From Rhodospirillales bacterium (GTDB lineage: Bacteria > Pseudomonadota > Alphaproteobacteria > BOG-932 > Roseiterribacteraceae): 64,000 bases of DNA. The position numbers were made by a program, and so were the translations under genes. Below the pieces are notes generated by a model that searched no databases, had not been told where the DNA came from, and saw nothing but the letters and a program-made list of their open reading frames with translations. Shown piece after piece: positions 22,398 through 35,593 of this stretch. The first letter of the stretch is position 1. Each line of letters starts with the position of its first letter. The stretch is taken from NCBI GenBank assembly GCA_003165335.1, contig PLTD01000127.1, positions 62,001-126,000 on the forward strand. The letters are read 5' to 3'.

Positions 22398-22399
<2 letters not shown>

Positions 22400-23027
22400 A
22401 GAGGCTTGCCGCAAAGCACTCGCGTACCGGCGCAAAAGAGGTGCGATGATGCGGCGTGGGACCGAATCTTTTCAACGCGTTGCGATGGGCGAGCGTGCCG
22501 TAGCCGACATTCGTGGTCCAGCCATACTCAGGATGGGTTTCGGCCAATTTCTGCATCAGCCGGTCGCGGACCACCTTGGCGACGATCGAGGCAGCGGCGA
22601 TCGACAGGTGAATTCCGTCTCCGCCGATGACCATTCGGCACTGCATAGGCAGGCCGGGGTGTTGATTCCCATCCACCAATGCCAGATCCGGCAATACGGT
22701 CAGACCCGCTACGGCGCGACGCATCGCCAGGAATGAGGCCTGTAGAATATTGATGCTGTCGATCTCGGCGACGCTGGCCTGGCCTACGCCCACCATCGCA
22801 CAGCCGCGAATCTCCAGGTCCAGCCGCTCTCGGGCGCACAGCGTCAGCTTCTTGGAGTCGTCGACTTCGCGTGCCACTGAGCGGGGCAGTTTGCGCGGCA
22901 AAATTACCGCTGCCGCCACGACCGGACCGGCCAGCGGCCCGCGCCCGACCTCGTCGATACCCGCGACGATTCCGGCGAAGGCGCTCTCGAATTGAAAATG
23001 GGGCAGGCGGGACTCGCGCATAGGCAA
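22398..23027 (-). CDS. rnhB: Ribonuclease HII
   Basis: [53 protein letters not shown]. Confidence 0.95.
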
Positions 23028-23067
23028 AGCTAGCCCAAGGTGGACCGGCGAAAAAGCAAAACATCGA

Positions 23068-24183
23068 TCAGAAAAGCGACAATTGTGCCTTCGCTGGGCT
23101 GCCGCTCCTGAACAAGGTCAGGTTCAGCGCCGGCCTGGGTTTGTCCAGGTGAAGTCGCTTTACCACCAGGGCAAAGCGCTGCTGGAGCAATTGGGCATAG
23201 GGTCCGGTGCCGGTCATGCGGGTGCCGAAGCCGGCCTGGTTCAATTTACCGTCCCGGCATTGGCGAATCAGACTCAGAACCTTGTCCGCGCGGTCGGGGA
23301 AATGACCGCGCAACCATTCTTCGAACAGGGTTTTGATCTCATAGGGCAGGCGTACGATGATCATGCCTGCGCGCTCGGCCCCTGCCTCGGCCGCTGCTTC
23401 CAATATAGATTCCAGCTCATGGCAGGAAAGGCCTGGCACGATCGGCGCGGCCATGACGCTGACCGGCACACCGGCTGACCTCAGCACCCTAATCGTCTCG
23501 ATTCGCTTTTGCGGCGTTGCCGCCCTGGGTTCCATAGTTCGGGACAGTTCGCGGTCCAGCGTTGTGATCGATACGCCGCATCTGACCAGCCCCTTGGCCG
23601 CCATCGGCCCCAATATGTCCAGGTCGCGCTGGATCAGCGCCGATTTGGTCAGAAGCCCGACCGGATGTTCGAATTCGGACAGCACCTGAAGAATGCGGCG
23701 GGTCAACATCTCCGTGCGCTCGACCGGCTGATAGGCATCGGTATTGATGCCCAGTTGAATGACGGCGGGCGTGTAGTTCTTGGCCGACAGTTCCGCGCGC
23801 AGCAATTCCGGCGAGTCGGGCTTGCGAAATATCCGGGTCTCGAAATCCAACCCCGGCGACAAGTTCAAATAGGCGTGGGTCGGCCGGGCAAAACAATAGA
23901 TGCAGCCGTGTTCACAACCCTTATAGGGGTTGATCGAGCGGTCGAAGCCGACATCGGGCGAGTTGTTGCGGGTGATGATCCGCTTGGCCGTGTCGATGCC
24001 CAGGATGGTCTGGGACGGTGCGCTTTCCCATTCGTCGGGTTCGGCGCCGCCCCAGCCGTCGTCAGTCGTTATCCGGTCCGGCGAATCGAACCGCCCGCTC
24101 GGCCGGTTCGAAACTGCTCCCCGGCCCTTGCGCGGAACATCCGGCAGGGCGTCGATCTCAGTTCTGATGCGCAACTCGGCCAT
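23068..24183 (-). CDS. PA0069-family radical SAM protein
   Basis: [51 protein letters not shown]. Confidence 0.92.
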   Translation of the reverse strand: MAELRIRTEIDALPDVPRKGRGAVSNRPSGRFDSPDRITTDDGWGGAEPDEWESAPSQTILGIDTAKRIITRNNSPDVGFDRSINPYKGCEHGCIYCFARPTHAYLNLSPGLDFETRIFRKPDSPELLRAELSAKNYTPAVIQLGINTDAYQPVERTEMLTRRILQVLSEFEHPVGLLTKSALIQRDLDILGPMAAKGLVRCGVSITTLDRELSRTMEPRAATPQKRIETIRVLRSAGVPVSVMAAPIVPGLSCHELESILEAAAEAGAERAGMIIVRLPYEIKTLFEEWLRGHFPDRADKVLSLIRQCRDGKLNQAGFGTRMTGTGPYAQLLQQRFALVVKRLHLDKPRPALNLTLFRSGSPAKAQLSLF

Positions 24184-24231
24184 GGACCGAATATAGCGCG
24201 CAGATCAGAACTTACAATGAACAAATAGAGA

Positions 24232-26883
24232 TTAAGGCGCGAGACTCTTGTTCACGACCTCGAAGATGTCCCGCGACTTCACGCGTCCGGCCAAATCCTT
24301 CAGCACCGCCTCCATCCGGCTGCGCTGCGGTTCGGCGAAGCGCCGCCACTGGCGGATCGGTCCCAGCATGCGGGCGCCGACCTGCGGGTTGGTCGTGTCG
24401 AGATGAGCGACGATATCGGCCAGCAGGCGATATCCTTCGCCCGCCGGGTCGTGAAATCGCGCGAAGTTGCCGTCGGCAAAGCTGCTGATCAGTGCGCGTA
24501 GTCGGTTCGGGTTGCCGGTCGTGAAGTCGGGGTGGCGCATCAGCCGGCGGACATCGCCCAGGGTCTGCGGCCGGTCTGCGCGCGCCTGGACCGAAAACCA
24601 TTTATCCAGGGTCAGCGCATTGTCCTTGTGCCGGTCATAGAAGGCAGCAAGCGCCGCCTCCCGTTCCGGTCCGTCGGTGTCCGCCAGCGCAGCCAGAGCG
24701 CCGATGCGCAGGGTCATGCCTCGGGCAGCATGGAACTGCCGGTCCGCCAGCGCCACGATCTCCGCATCGGGTGCGGCCATCAGCAATCTAAGGGCTGCAT
24801 TGTGCAGGGCACGCCTGCCGATCGCCTCAGCCGACAGGTCGCTCTCGCTGTCCTCGTTACCGGGGCCGGTTCGGTTGTAGACCTCAAGCAAAACCGGGCG
24901 CAGCCGATGGGCGAGCGTCTCGCGGATTGTGTTGGTGACGGACGTCAAGATCGCGACATCGACCGGCGTCGCATATTCGGCCAGCGCCGCGGCATCGGGC
25001 AGCATCAGCATGACCGCGCCCAGGCCGGGGTCCAGCCCACGGTCCTGCAGCATCGTCCGGGTCGCGTCGGTCAACAGGTCGATCAGTTTTGCCGCATCTG
25101 GATGGGCAGGACGCGCCGCGCTGGCGAGCAATGTGCGGATAGCCAGTTCCTGCCCTGAATCCCACCGCGCAACCGGGTCGTCGTCGTGGGCGGCCAGGAA
25201 TGCCAGTTCGGACCCGCCGAGGTCGGTTGTAAGCCGGACCGGCGCTGAAAATCCGCGCAGCAGCGATGGCGTCGGCGCGGCCGGAATATTGTCGAATTCG
25301 AATCGCGCGCTGGCGGTTTTCAGCTCCAGAACTTGTTCGGTCTCACCGTTCGCGCTCAGCGCAAAGGCTTGGCCGTCGGGTCCGATCAGGGCGATGCGGA
25401 TCGGCATATGCAACGGCGCCTTGTCCGGCTGGCCGGGCGTCGGCGCAGTGGTTTGGCTGAGCGTCAGGCTGAATCGCTTCGCCTGGGCGTCATAGCTGCT
25501 GCTCGCGCTCACCAAGGGTGTGCCGGCCTGGCTATACCAGGTACGAAACTGGCCGAGATCGACGCCCGAAGCATCTTGCATCGCCTGAACGAAGTCGTCA
25601 CAGGTGACGGCCTGACCGTCGTGGCGCCCGAAATAGAGATCCATCCCGGCGCGGAACCGAGATGGACCCAGCAGTGTGCGGATCATTCGAATGATTTCCG
25701 CGCCCTTTTCATAGACCGTGGGCGTGTAGAAATTATTGATCTCGATATAGCTGTCCGGGCGGATCGGATGGGCCATCGGCCCCGAATCCTCAGGGAACTG
25801 CGACCGCCGAAGCCTGTCGACTTCGCTGATCCGTTTGACGGCCTCGCCCGATTGGTCGCCGGAAAATTGCTGGTCGCGAAAGACCGTCAGCCCTTCCTTC
25901 AGGCTGAGTTGGAACCAGTCGCGGCAGGTGACGCGGTTGCCGCTCCAATTGTGGAAATATTCATGGGCGATGACGCCTTCGACGCCGGTATAGTCGGCAT
26001 CGGTCGCTGTATCGGGGGTGGTCAGCACATATTTCGTGTTGAAGATATTGAGGCCGGTGTTCTCCATGGCCCCCATATTGAAATCTCCGACGGCGACGAT
26101 ATTGAACACGTCCAGCTGATATTCCCGCCCATAGGTTTGTTCGTCCCAAACCATCGACGCCTTCAGCGAGCGCATCGCATGGTCCAGCTTGTCCAGATCG
26201 GCCGGCGCGGCATAGATGCCCAGCGTCACAGTGCGGCCTGAGGCAGTCACGAATGTATCGTTGATATGCGACAGCTTGCCGGCGACCAGCGCGAATAGAT
26301 AGCTCGATTTCGGGAAGGGGTCGTCCCACACCGCATAGTGGCGGCCCTCCGGCAGATCGCCTGCTTCAATCGGATTGCCGTTCGACAGCAGGACCGGATA
26401 TTCAGCCTTGTCGGCGGCCATCCTGACCGTCATCGGCGCCATCACGTCAGGCCGATCGAAATAATAGGTGATCTTGCGAAAGCCTTCCGGCTCGCACTGG
26501 GTGCAAAAGGAACCGGACGAACGATAGAGCCCGTCCAGCGACGTGTTCGCCGCCGGGTCCAGCCGGGTCACGATCTCCAGCACCGCTTGCTGCCCTACGC
26601 CGGGGATCGTCAGATGCTCTGAGTCGCGCGTGTAACGGGCTTCGTTCAGTATCTTTCCGTCCAGCGCCACCGACACCAGTTCAAGCTTGCGTCCATCGAG
26701 CACCAGCGGGGCCGTTGCGTTGCCGGCGCGTTCCAGCTGGATGCGCGCTTTGACCGTTGTCGCGTGGGGTTCCAGGTCAAAATCGAGGTCGAGACGGCGA
26801 ACGCGAAAATCGGGCGACTGATAATCGCGCCGCTGAATTGTGCGGGGTGTCGCGGCGGGGGCCAGGCTTGCTTGGTCCATCAT
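24232..26883 (-). CDS. pepN: Aminopeptidase N (M1 family)
   Basis: GAMENTGLNIF, VIAHEYFHNWSGNRVTCRDWFQLSLKEGLTVFRDQ (HExxH-x18-E), 883 aa. Confidence 0.97.
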   Translation of the reverse strand: MMDQASLAPAATPRTIQRRDYQSPDFRVRRLDLDFDLEPHATTVKARIQLERAGNATAPLVLDGRKLELVSVALDGKILNEARYTRDSEHLTIPGVGQQAVLEIVTRLDPAANTSLDGLYRSSGSFCTQCEPEGFRKITYYFDRPDVMAPMTVRMAADKAEYPVLLSNGNPIEAGDLPEGRHYAVWDDPFPKSSYLFALVAGKLSHINDTFVTASGRTVTLGIYAAPADLDKLDHAMRSLKASMVWDEQTYGREYQLDVFNIVAVGDFNMGAMENTGLNIFNTKYVLTTPDTATDADYTGVEGVIAHEYFHNWSGNRVTCRDWFQLSLKEGLTVFRDQQFSGDQSGEAVKRISEVDRLRRSQFPEDSGPMAHPIRPDSYIEINNFYTPTVYEKGAEIIRMIRTLLGPSRFRAGMDLYFGRHDGQAVTCDDFVQAMQDASGVDLGQFRTWYSQAGTPLVSASSSYDAQAKRFSLTLSQTTAPTPGQPDKAPLHMPIRIALIGPDGQAFALSANGETEQVLELKTASARFEFDNIPAAPTPSLLRGFSAPVRLTTDLGGSELAFLAAHDDDPVARWDSGQELAIRTLLASAARPAHPDAAKLIDLLTDATRTMLQDRGLDPGLGAVMLMLPDAAALAEYATPVDVAILTSVTNTIRETLAHRLRPVLLEVYNRTGPGNEDSESDLSAEAIGRRALHNAALRLLMAAPDAEIVALADRQFHAARGMTLRIGALAALADTDGPEREAALAAFYDRHKDNALTLDKWFSVQARADRPQTLGDVRRLMRHPDFTTGNPNRLRALISSFADGNFARFHDPAGEGYRLLADIVAHLDTTNPQVGARMLGPIRQWRRFAEPQRSRMEAVLKDLAGRVKSRDIFEVVNKSLAP

Positions 26884-27299
26884 AGATATGCCTCCAGCGC
26901 CTGGCGCTCTTCAGCTGTGAAGGGCTTGGACCCTCGTGCTTCGGCATCGAAGCGCACCGCGATCGACTGCGATGTGGAGGCGCACACATCGCCGTCGAAA
27001 ATCGCGCAGGCCAGGGTCAAGGAACTGGTCCCCAACCGGCACAGCCGAACCCCCAGTTTCAGTACCGCCGGAAAGCGGATTTCCTTGCGATAGTCGATTT
27101 CGAGGCGAACCATCGCCATCCCGACCTTGGCCCCGTCGGATAGGCCGCAAGAGGCCATGAAGCTTACCCGCGCGGTCTCAAAATAGGTCGCATAGGCCTT
27201 GTTGTTGACGTGGCCCAGCATGTCGAGGTCGGCAAAGCGCACATGTTCGGTCGCCCAGAAGCGATAGCTCTCAGGGGCGGTCGCGTCGAAATCGCTCAT
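26880..27299 (-). CDS. Acyl-CoA thioesterase (4HBT hotdog family)
   Basis: VRFADLDMLGHVNNKAYATYFETARVSF. Confidence 0.9.
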   Translation of the reverse strand: MSDFDATAPESYRFWATEHVRFADLDMLGHVNNKAYATYFETARVSFMASCGLSDGAKVGMAMVRLEIDYRKEIRFPAVLKLGVRLCRLGTSSLTLACAIFDGDVCASTSQSIAVRFDAEARGSKPFTAEERQALEAYL

Positions 27300-27810
27300 C
27301 GCTTTTGAATCAGTTGGACGATCGTGATCGGGTCGCCGTTGTCCGAGGCCTGGGCCTGGGCAAGGGTGAAGCTGCGCCCCTCGGGCTGTTTCAGAAGCCA
27401 GGTTCGAAATATCGCCCCGATCTGGTTCGAACTGATGCTGGGTGTACCCAGCCTCTGTTCCAATGCCGCAGCCAACCCATCGAAGGTAAAGCCCGGCTGA
27501 TCGACCAGTTCGAACGCGACCGAGAACAGCGGCATTGCTTCACCGCCATGGGGAAGCGCGCCCACGTCGAAATGCGCCTGGGCATGGCGGATATAGCCGT
27601 CGGTGGAACCGCCATCGGTGTAGAGCACCATGCCGTTTGCTTCGTGGCGGACAAATTTGGTCAGTCTGGCGAAGTCGTCCGGCAGGCTTTCGGCGGTAAT
27701 GGGCTTGGCGCCGGCTTGGACCAAGGCATCGGCGATATCGTCTGTCGGGGCGGCCGACGACACGCCGCCGAATGCCAGCAGCATCGATAATGTCAGGACG
27801 GCCAGAATTC

Positions 27811-27814
<4 letters not shown>
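27296..27814 (-). CDS. Hypothetical exported protein
   Basis: 172 aa with signal peptide MRILAVLTLSMLLAFGGVSSAA; 4-bp overlaps on both sides. Confidence 0.6.
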
Positions 27815-30028
<2,214 letters not shown>

Positions 30029-30071
30029 CTAAAGCGCGCCGGCGACCGGGCCTCCAAGGCCCGGTAACAGG

Positions 30072-30353
<282 letters not shown>

Positions 30354-30364
30354 GGCTCTCTACC

Positions 30365-30667
30365 TTACGCTGCGGAGATTTCGGTGATGCGCAGGACGGT
30401 AATGTCCTGGCGATGACCGTTCTTGCGGCGATAATTCTGCCGCCGCTTCTTCTTGAAAACGATGATCTTGGGGCCGCGATCCTGGGCCACGACCTCGGCC
30501 GCGACGCTGGCGCCCTGGACCAGCGGCGTGCCGATCTTGTCGCCTACCATCAGAACCTGGTCGAGCGCGATGGTCGAACCGGCTTCGACCTCAAGCTTCT
30601 CGACCTTAATCACGTCGCCGGGGACGACCCGATACTGCTTACCGCCGGTCTTGATGACTGCGAACAT
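30365..30667 (-). CDS. rplU: 50S ribosomal protein L21
   Basis: [25 protein letters not shown]..., [16 protein letters not shown]. Confidence 0.98.
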   Translation of the reverse strand: MFAVIKTGGKQYRVVPGDVIKVEKLEVEAGSTIALDQVLMVGDKIGTPLVQGASVAAEVVAQDRGPKIIVFKKKRRQNYRRKNGHRQDITVLRITEISAA

Positions 30668-30841
30668 CGCTTAAATCCTGAAACTGCGCCGGGCCTGACG
30701 AAAATCCGGCAACGGCCTGGGCAAAAAAATAGTCTGGGCCCCCGTCGCCATCAAGCGCCGGTCCCAAGCAAGCCGCGCAATCTAACGATTGTTGCGCCGC
30801 TGTCAATGCGCGGCGCTTATTTTCGCAGGTTTGCGGGCGCT

Positions 30842-31360
30842 TCACCCCATCAGCCAGCCCGGCACATTATGGCCGTCGCCCCGGGGTGTCGCACCCATCG
30901 GGAAATTGCCCATGCCCAGAACCTCGGGATTGCCGTCGTACCAGACGGCGGTGCCGATGCGCTTGGTAATGCGCCATCCGTCCTTGGTGCGCACCAGATC
31001 GTCCGTGTACCAGCCGCCGATCATCAGGAAGGGCTTGGGCGCCAGGTCGTTGCGGACATGCTGCGCCAAGAAATAGCAGCGGACATGGGCATGATCGCCT
31101 TCCAGATCGATCACCGGCAGGCCCAGATGATGCTGGGTGGCGCTGAGTGCGCCCAAGGCCGCTCCCGCCATCGCCTTATAGCTGGCGGGCGTCATCTCCC
31201 CCACGCCGCCCAGGATAATCTGCGCTTCGGGTACAAAGACCTGGTCGAACAGAGACATTTCCCGCGTATCGACGGCCAGAACATAGAGGCCCAGAGCCCG
31301 CTGGATGTCCTGAATGTCCAAAAGCCGCTGGACGGCATCGTCGTTCACGCTCGTTGTCAT
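30842..31360 (-). CDS. SnoaL-like / NTF2-fold family protein
   Basis: 172 aa, DIQDIQRALGLYVLAVDTREMSLFDQVFVPEAQI, GGWYTDDLVRTKDGWRITKR. Confidence 0.8.
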   Translation of the reverse strand: MTTSVNDDAVQRLLDIQDIQRALGLYVLAVDTREMSLFDQVFVPEAQIILGGVGEMTPASYKAMAGAALGALSATQHHLGLPVIDLEGDHAHVRCYFLAQHVRNDLAPKPFLMIGGWYTDDLVRTKDGWRITKRIGTAVWYDGNPEVLGMGNFPMGATPRGDGHNVPGWLMG

Positions 31361-31528
31361 GGCCTATATTCCCCTGGGTCTGGCTTGAATCCGATTTTGC
31401 CCGATCCTGGCGCAGGGCGCGCCTCAGATCAATCTCGGATCGCCATCTTCGGCGAACGGGCCTCACCGCCTTGCGGTGGCTTGGGCGATTTGCTATGCCC
31501 CCTGCACCTCAGAGCCGGTGGCTCCCGT

Positions 31529-31615
31529 GCGGTCGTGGCGGAACTGGTAGACGCGCAGCGTTGAGGTCGCTGTGGGCTAACCCCCGTGGAAGTTCGAGTC
31601 TTCTCGACCGCACCA
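31529..31615 (+). tRNA. tRNA-Leu, anticodon GAG
   Basis: GCGGTCG acceptor pairs with CGACCGC, anticodon stem CAGCG/CGCTG with loop TTGAGGT, long variable arm, TTCGAGT T-loop, encoded CCA. Confidence 0.95.
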
Positions 31616-31677
31616 ATATTCCCTGTCCGAGCCGGACAGAACCCGGAAGCTAAGGCCCCTGAAACTGAAGGTGGTCC

Positions 31678-33090
31678 TTAGTTCTTCCCCTCCTTCCCGA
31701 TCCTGGCGTGCGTGCGGACATAGTTCTGCACCGTCGCCAGGTCGTTGGGCAGTGTCACAATGCGTTCGGGCCGTTCGAACAGATCCGCCATATGCGGCGG
31801 CAGGGCCGGATGAACGCCGGTGGCTTCGGTCACAACCTCAGGAAATTTGGCGGCATGGGCGCAGGCCAGCGCGACGATTGCGGTGTCGTGCGATTCCTTA
31901 GCGCGCGCTGCCGCTTGGACCGCAACCGCACTATGCGGGTCGAGTACATTGCCGGTCTTGGCATAAGTTTGCGCGATCGTCGCCTTCGTTGCCGCATCGT
32001 CGACTGCCGTGCCGGTGAACAGGCTGCTGACTTCGGCGAAAACCGATGGCGTCACGCCGAAGGCGCCGGTCGCCTGGAATTCGGCCAGCTTTGCCTCGAC
32101 GGCGGACCCATCACGGCCCAGAAGCTCGAACAAAAGACGCTCGAAATTGCTCGAGACCTGGATGTCCATGCTGGGGCTATAGGTCGGAACAACCGTTTCC
32201 TTGCGCATTTCAGAGGTGGCGAAAAAGCGCGCGAGAATGTCGTTGCTGTTGGTGCCGACGATCAGCCGCTCGATCGGCAGGCCCATCCGCTTCGCGGCAT
32301 AGGCGGCATAGACATTGCCGAAATTTCCGGTCGGCACGGCAAAGGCGACTTTCCGGTGCGGCGCGCCCAGTGCCACGGCGGCGGCCACGTAATAGACGAT
32401 CTGGGCCATGATCCGCGCCCAGTTGATCGAATTGACCGCTGCCAGCGCGAGCGTCTCGCGGAAATCCGCATCGCCGAACATCGCCTTCACCAGGGCCTGG
32501 CAGTCGTCGAAATTGCCCTCGATGGCGATGGCGTGGACATTGGCGCTGGGCACCGTCGTCATCTGCTTGCGCTGAACGTCCGAGGTGCGACCGGCAGGAT
32601 AAAGGATGAAAATATCGACAGCATCGCGGTCGCGGCAGGCCTCGATCGCGGCCGAACCGGTATCGCCCGACGTCGCGCCGACAACCGTGATCCGCGCCCC
32701 GCGCTTGGCCAGAATATGATCGAACAGCTGCCCTAAAAGCTGAAGCGCCACATCCTTGAAGGCCAGCGTCGGTCCATGGAACAGTTCCAGCAGCCAGGTT
32801 TTCTGATCCAGCTGGATAAGCGGCGTCACCGCCCTGTGGGCGAAGCGGGAATAGGCGTTGCGGACCAGACCGGCAAATTCTTCGCGGCTGATCGAGTCGC
32901 CCAGAAAGGGCAACATGACCTCGACCGCGACCTCTTCGTAAGGCCGGCCGGCGAGGCTCTCCAGAAAGCCGGGGGCAAAGCTCGGCCATACCTCCGGCAC
33001 GAACAGCCCGCCATCGGGCGCGAGACCGGCCAGGAGCACGTCCTCAAAGCTGCGGACACCAGCTTGTCCACGGGTGCTGATATAATTCAT
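31678..33090 (-). CDS. thrC: Threonine synthase
   Basis: MNYISTRGQAGVRSFEDVLLAGLAPDGGLFVPE, FHGPTLAFKDVALQLLGQL, GATSGDTGSAAIEA. Confidence 0.97.
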   Translation of the reverse strand: MNYISTRGQAGVRSFEDVLLAGLAPDGGLFVPEVWPSFAPGFLESLAGRPYEEVAVEVMLPFLGDSISREEFAGLVRNAYSRFAHRAVTPLIQLDQKTWLLELFHGPTLAFKDVALQLLGQLFDHILAKRGARITVVGATSGDTGSAAIEACRDRDAVDIFILYPAGRTSDVQRKQMTTVPSANVHAIAIEGNFDDCQALVKAMFGDADFRETLALAAVNSINWARIMAQIVYYVAAAVALGAPHRKVAFAVPTGNFGNVYAAYAAKRMGLPIERLIVGTNSNDILARFFATSEMRKETVVPTYSPSMDIQVSSNFERLLFELLGRDGSAVEAKLAEFQATGAFGVTPSVFAEVSSLFTGTAVDDAATKATIAQTYAKTGNVLDPHSAVAVQAAARAKESHDTAIVALACAHAAKFPEVVTEATGVHPALPPHMADLFERPERIVTLPNDLATVQNYVRTHARIGKEGKN

Positions 33091-33800
33091 TCGTTATCGC
33101 TCGATCGGGGGCGGCTTCGGCTCGACATCAGATAGATGAGGGCCAGCACCGCCGCCATGCTGTACCAGAAAATTGCGTAATTGAGATGCTCGTTGCGCAC
33201 CCCGGTGCCCTCGCTGCCGCCTGTCGCCGCAGGCCAGCCTGCCGCTCCGGTAGGTTTGGCGGTGATATAGACCGGGGCCAGCGGAAGGCCCGCCGCCTTT
33301 GACATGGCGGGGATATCGACGGTGTACCAGATATTGGCCTCGGGCTGGTTCGAAGGCACGAACAGTCCGCCTGGTTCCGGCAGGCGGACCACGCCGTCGA
33401 TCTCAGCTGGGCCGTCGGCGGGGGTGTAGGTCGCAAGCTCGCTGGCATGGTCGAACGGGATAAAGCCGCGGTCGACCAGGATGGCGTCCCCTTCTTGCCT
33501 GATCAGCGGCACCAGAAGGTGAATCCCGGCCTTGCCGTCGTAGGTTCGGCCATAGAGCCAGAGCGCGTGGTCGGCCGCGAAACGCCCGCCGTCATGAACA
33601 TGACGGAAAGCCCAGTCGGGCGGGTTCGATATCTCGACGGGTAGCGCCACTGCGTCGCCGTTCATGCGTGCGGCTATCGTGGCGAGCAGCTCAGTCTTCC
33701 AGGCCAGACGATGGATCTGCCAGGTGCCGAGCGAAATCATGATCGATATCATGACAAGGGCGACGAGGGTGGGCCAGAATCGCGGCCGAAATCCCATCAT
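33087..33800 (-). CDS. SURF1 family cytochrome c oxidase assembly protein
   Basis: MISIMISLGTWQIHRLAWKTELL, ILVDRGFIPFD, NEHLNYAIFWYSMAAVLALIYL; overlaps thrC. Confidence 0.93.
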   Translation of the reverse strand: MMGFRPRFWPTLVALVMISIMISLGTWQIHRLAWKTELLATIAARMNGDAVALPVEISNPPDWAFRHVHDGGRFAADHALWLYGRTYDGKAGIHLLVPLIRQEGDAILVDRGFIPFDHASELATYTPADGPAEIDGVVRLPEPGGLFVPSNQPEANIWYTVDIPAMSKAAGLPLAPVYITAKPTGAAGWPAATGGSEGTGVRNEHLNYAIFWYSMAAVLALIYLMSSRSRPRSSDNE

Positions 33801-33864
33801 CCAATGGTCCTAAAGGGCTGTCGCCCGGGACCGCGCAACGCGACCCCGGGGATACCCAGGAACA

Positions 33865-34725
33865 TTAACCGGCGGCGGGCGCTATCGGATTGATCGGCGT
33901 ACCGTGGGGCATGCCGCCCCAGAAATAGATGGCGATGAACAGAAACAGCCATACCACGTCGACGAAATGCCAATACCAAGCGGCAGCCTCGAAGCCGAAA
34001 TGGCTCTTGGGCGTGAATTGCAGCTTGTAGGCGCGCCACAGGCAGACCGACAGGAAGATCGTGCCGACCAGGACGTGGAAGCCGTGGAAGCCGGTCGCCA
34101 TGAAGAAGGTCGAACCAAAAATCCCCTGGCGGAAGCCGAATTCGGCGTGGGTGTATTCCCACAACTGACACATCGTGAAGAAGACGCCGAGGCCGATCGT
34201 AAACCAGAGTGCCTTCTTGGCCTCGTCGTTGCGGCCTTCGATGAAGCAGTGGTGAGCCCAGGTGGCGGTGGTGCCCGACAGAAGTAAGACCATCGTCATC
34301 AGCAAGGGGAAGTGGAACGGATCGACCGGGGTGATGCCGGGCGGGGGCCAGACGCCGTTGATTCCGGCATTGGGAAACAGGCTCTGGCTGAAGAAGGCCC
34401 AGAAGAAGGCGACGAAAAACATCACTTCCGAGGCGATGAACAACGACATGCCGTAACGAAGGCCCAGTTTCACGACCGGACTGTGGGCTTTTTCAACGAC
34501 CGATTCATGGATGACGTCGCGCCACCAGGCGAACATCGTGCCCAGAACGCAGAGAAAGCCGAAGATGAACAGCCAGGGGAAGTGCGCATGCATCAGCAGA
34601 ATCGCACCGACCATCATCGTGCCGGCCGAAAACGCGGCCACAAGCGGCAGCGGACTGGGTTTCAGGAGGTGATAGGGCTGCTTGGGCCCGCCTTCCAGTT
34701 GCACTTCGGTCAGAGCTTCCGACAT
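33865..34725 (-). CDS. ctaE: Cytochrome c oxidase subunit III
   Basis: KQPYHLLKPSPLPLVAAFSAGTMMVG, WWRDVIHES, FHGFHVLVGTIFLSVCLWR, WYWHFVDVVWLFLFIAIYFWG. Confidence 0.98.
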   Translation of the reverse strand: MSEALTEVQLEGGPKQPYHLLKPSPLPLVAAFSAGTMMVGAILLMHAHFPWLFIFGFLCVLGTMFAWWRDVIHESVVEKAHSPVVKLGLRYGMSLFIASEVMFFVAFFWAFFSQSLFPNAGINGVWPPPGITPVDPFHFPLLMTMVLLLSGTTATWAHHCFIEGRNDEAKKALWFTIGLGVFFTMCQLWEYTHAEFGFRQGIFGSTFFMATGFHGFHVLVGTIFLSVCLWRAYKLQFTPKSHFGFEAAAWYWHFVDVVWLFLFIAIYFWGGMPHGTPINPIAPAAG

Positions 34726-34768
34726 GTTCGCCTCAAACGAATCTTAGAGAAAAGACTTGGCGCAGACA

Positions 34769-35446
34769 CTATTCGACACGAGGGCTGGCAGCAAGCGCAG
34801 CGGGCATCGATGCCGCGTCAGCGGGCGTTTTCGCCGCAGGTGCGGGCGTATCGGCAGAAACGGATTTGACAATTTCCTGGGTTTCGGCGGCGCGCCCTTC
34901 CGCGCCGACAGCCTTATCCAGGGCCTGACTCTGGGATCTATAGAAAGTGTAGGACAGAGTGATGACGCTGATGTCGTCGAGATTACGATCATCGGCTATG
35001 GCTGGGTCGATATAGAACGCGACCGGAAGATCGGCGGATTCCTGGGGCTTCAGAACCTGCTGCGTGAAGCAGAAACACTGGATCTTGTCGAAATAGAGCC
35101 CGGCTTTATCCGGAGTCACATTATAGACGGCGGTCCCGACGATGGGGGTGGCGCTGCTGTTATGCGCATGGAAGGTCGCCATCCCGGTCTGACCGACCTT
35201 GAGCATTACGCTGCGCTGATTGGGTTTGAACTCCCAAGGCAGGCCGCTGTCGACCGAAGTGTTGAAGCGGATCTCGATTGTTCGGTCGATCGTTTTCTTG
35301 GCTGCGTGTGCGACCCGCTGCGTTGTTCCGCCAAAGCCGGTCGCCTTGCAGAAGATCGAATAGAGCGGCACCGCTGCGAAGGACAGGCCTACCATGCCGA
35401 CCACGACGCCCGCCAAGGCGACCATGACGACGCCATTGCGGCTCAT
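34769..35446 (-). CDS. ctaG: Cytochrome c oxidase assembly protein CtaG/Cox11
   Basis: AAVPLYSIFCKATGFGGTTQ, NVTPDKAGLYFDKIQCFCFTQQVLKPQESADLPVAFYIDP. Confidence 0.97.
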   Translation of the reverse strand: MSRNGVVMVALAGVVVGMVGLSFAAVPLYSIFCKATGFGGTTQRVAHAAKKTIDRTIEIRFNTSVDSGLPWEFKPNQRSVMLKVGQTGMATFHAHNSSATPIVGTAVYNVTPDKAGLYFDKIQCFCFTQQVLKPQESADLPVAFYIDPAIADDRNLDDISVITLSYTFYRSQSQALDKAVGAEGRAAETQEIVKSVSADTPAPAAKTPADAASMPAALAASPRVE

Positions 35447-35589
35447 TAGTGACCGCCCATCATCTTTACGATCGAGATGACGAAGATCAGGATCACAAAG
35501 GCCATCAAGGCCCCGAATATGGCCCAGTTGCGCAGCTTTTGCCGGCGCAGAGCCTCGGGGTTGAGGCGAATTGGTGTCGGTGTCAGCAC
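35446..35589 (-). CDS. Small single-TM CoxF-like protein (47 aa), not in supplied ORF track
   Basis: Hand translation from GTG at 35589: MLTPTPIRLNPEALRRQKLRNWAIFGALMAFVILIFVISIVKMMGGH; stop overlaps ctaG ATG (TAATG). Confidence 0.75.
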   Translation of the reverse strand: MLTPTPIRLNPEALRRQKLRNWAIFGALMAFVILIFVISIVKMMGGH

Positions 35590-35593
35590 AGCT

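Noticed and set aside
25333-26241. 302-aa plus-strand ORF opposite pepN
   Set aside because: Antisense shadow of the conserved M1 peptidase core.
31529-31700. tRNA-Leu as an integration hotspot, with downstream CTGTCCG-AGC-CGGACAG hairpin
   Set aside because: No integrase, no duplicated tRNA 3' fragment found, and flanking genes are housekeeping; the hairpin is probably transcriptional punctuation.
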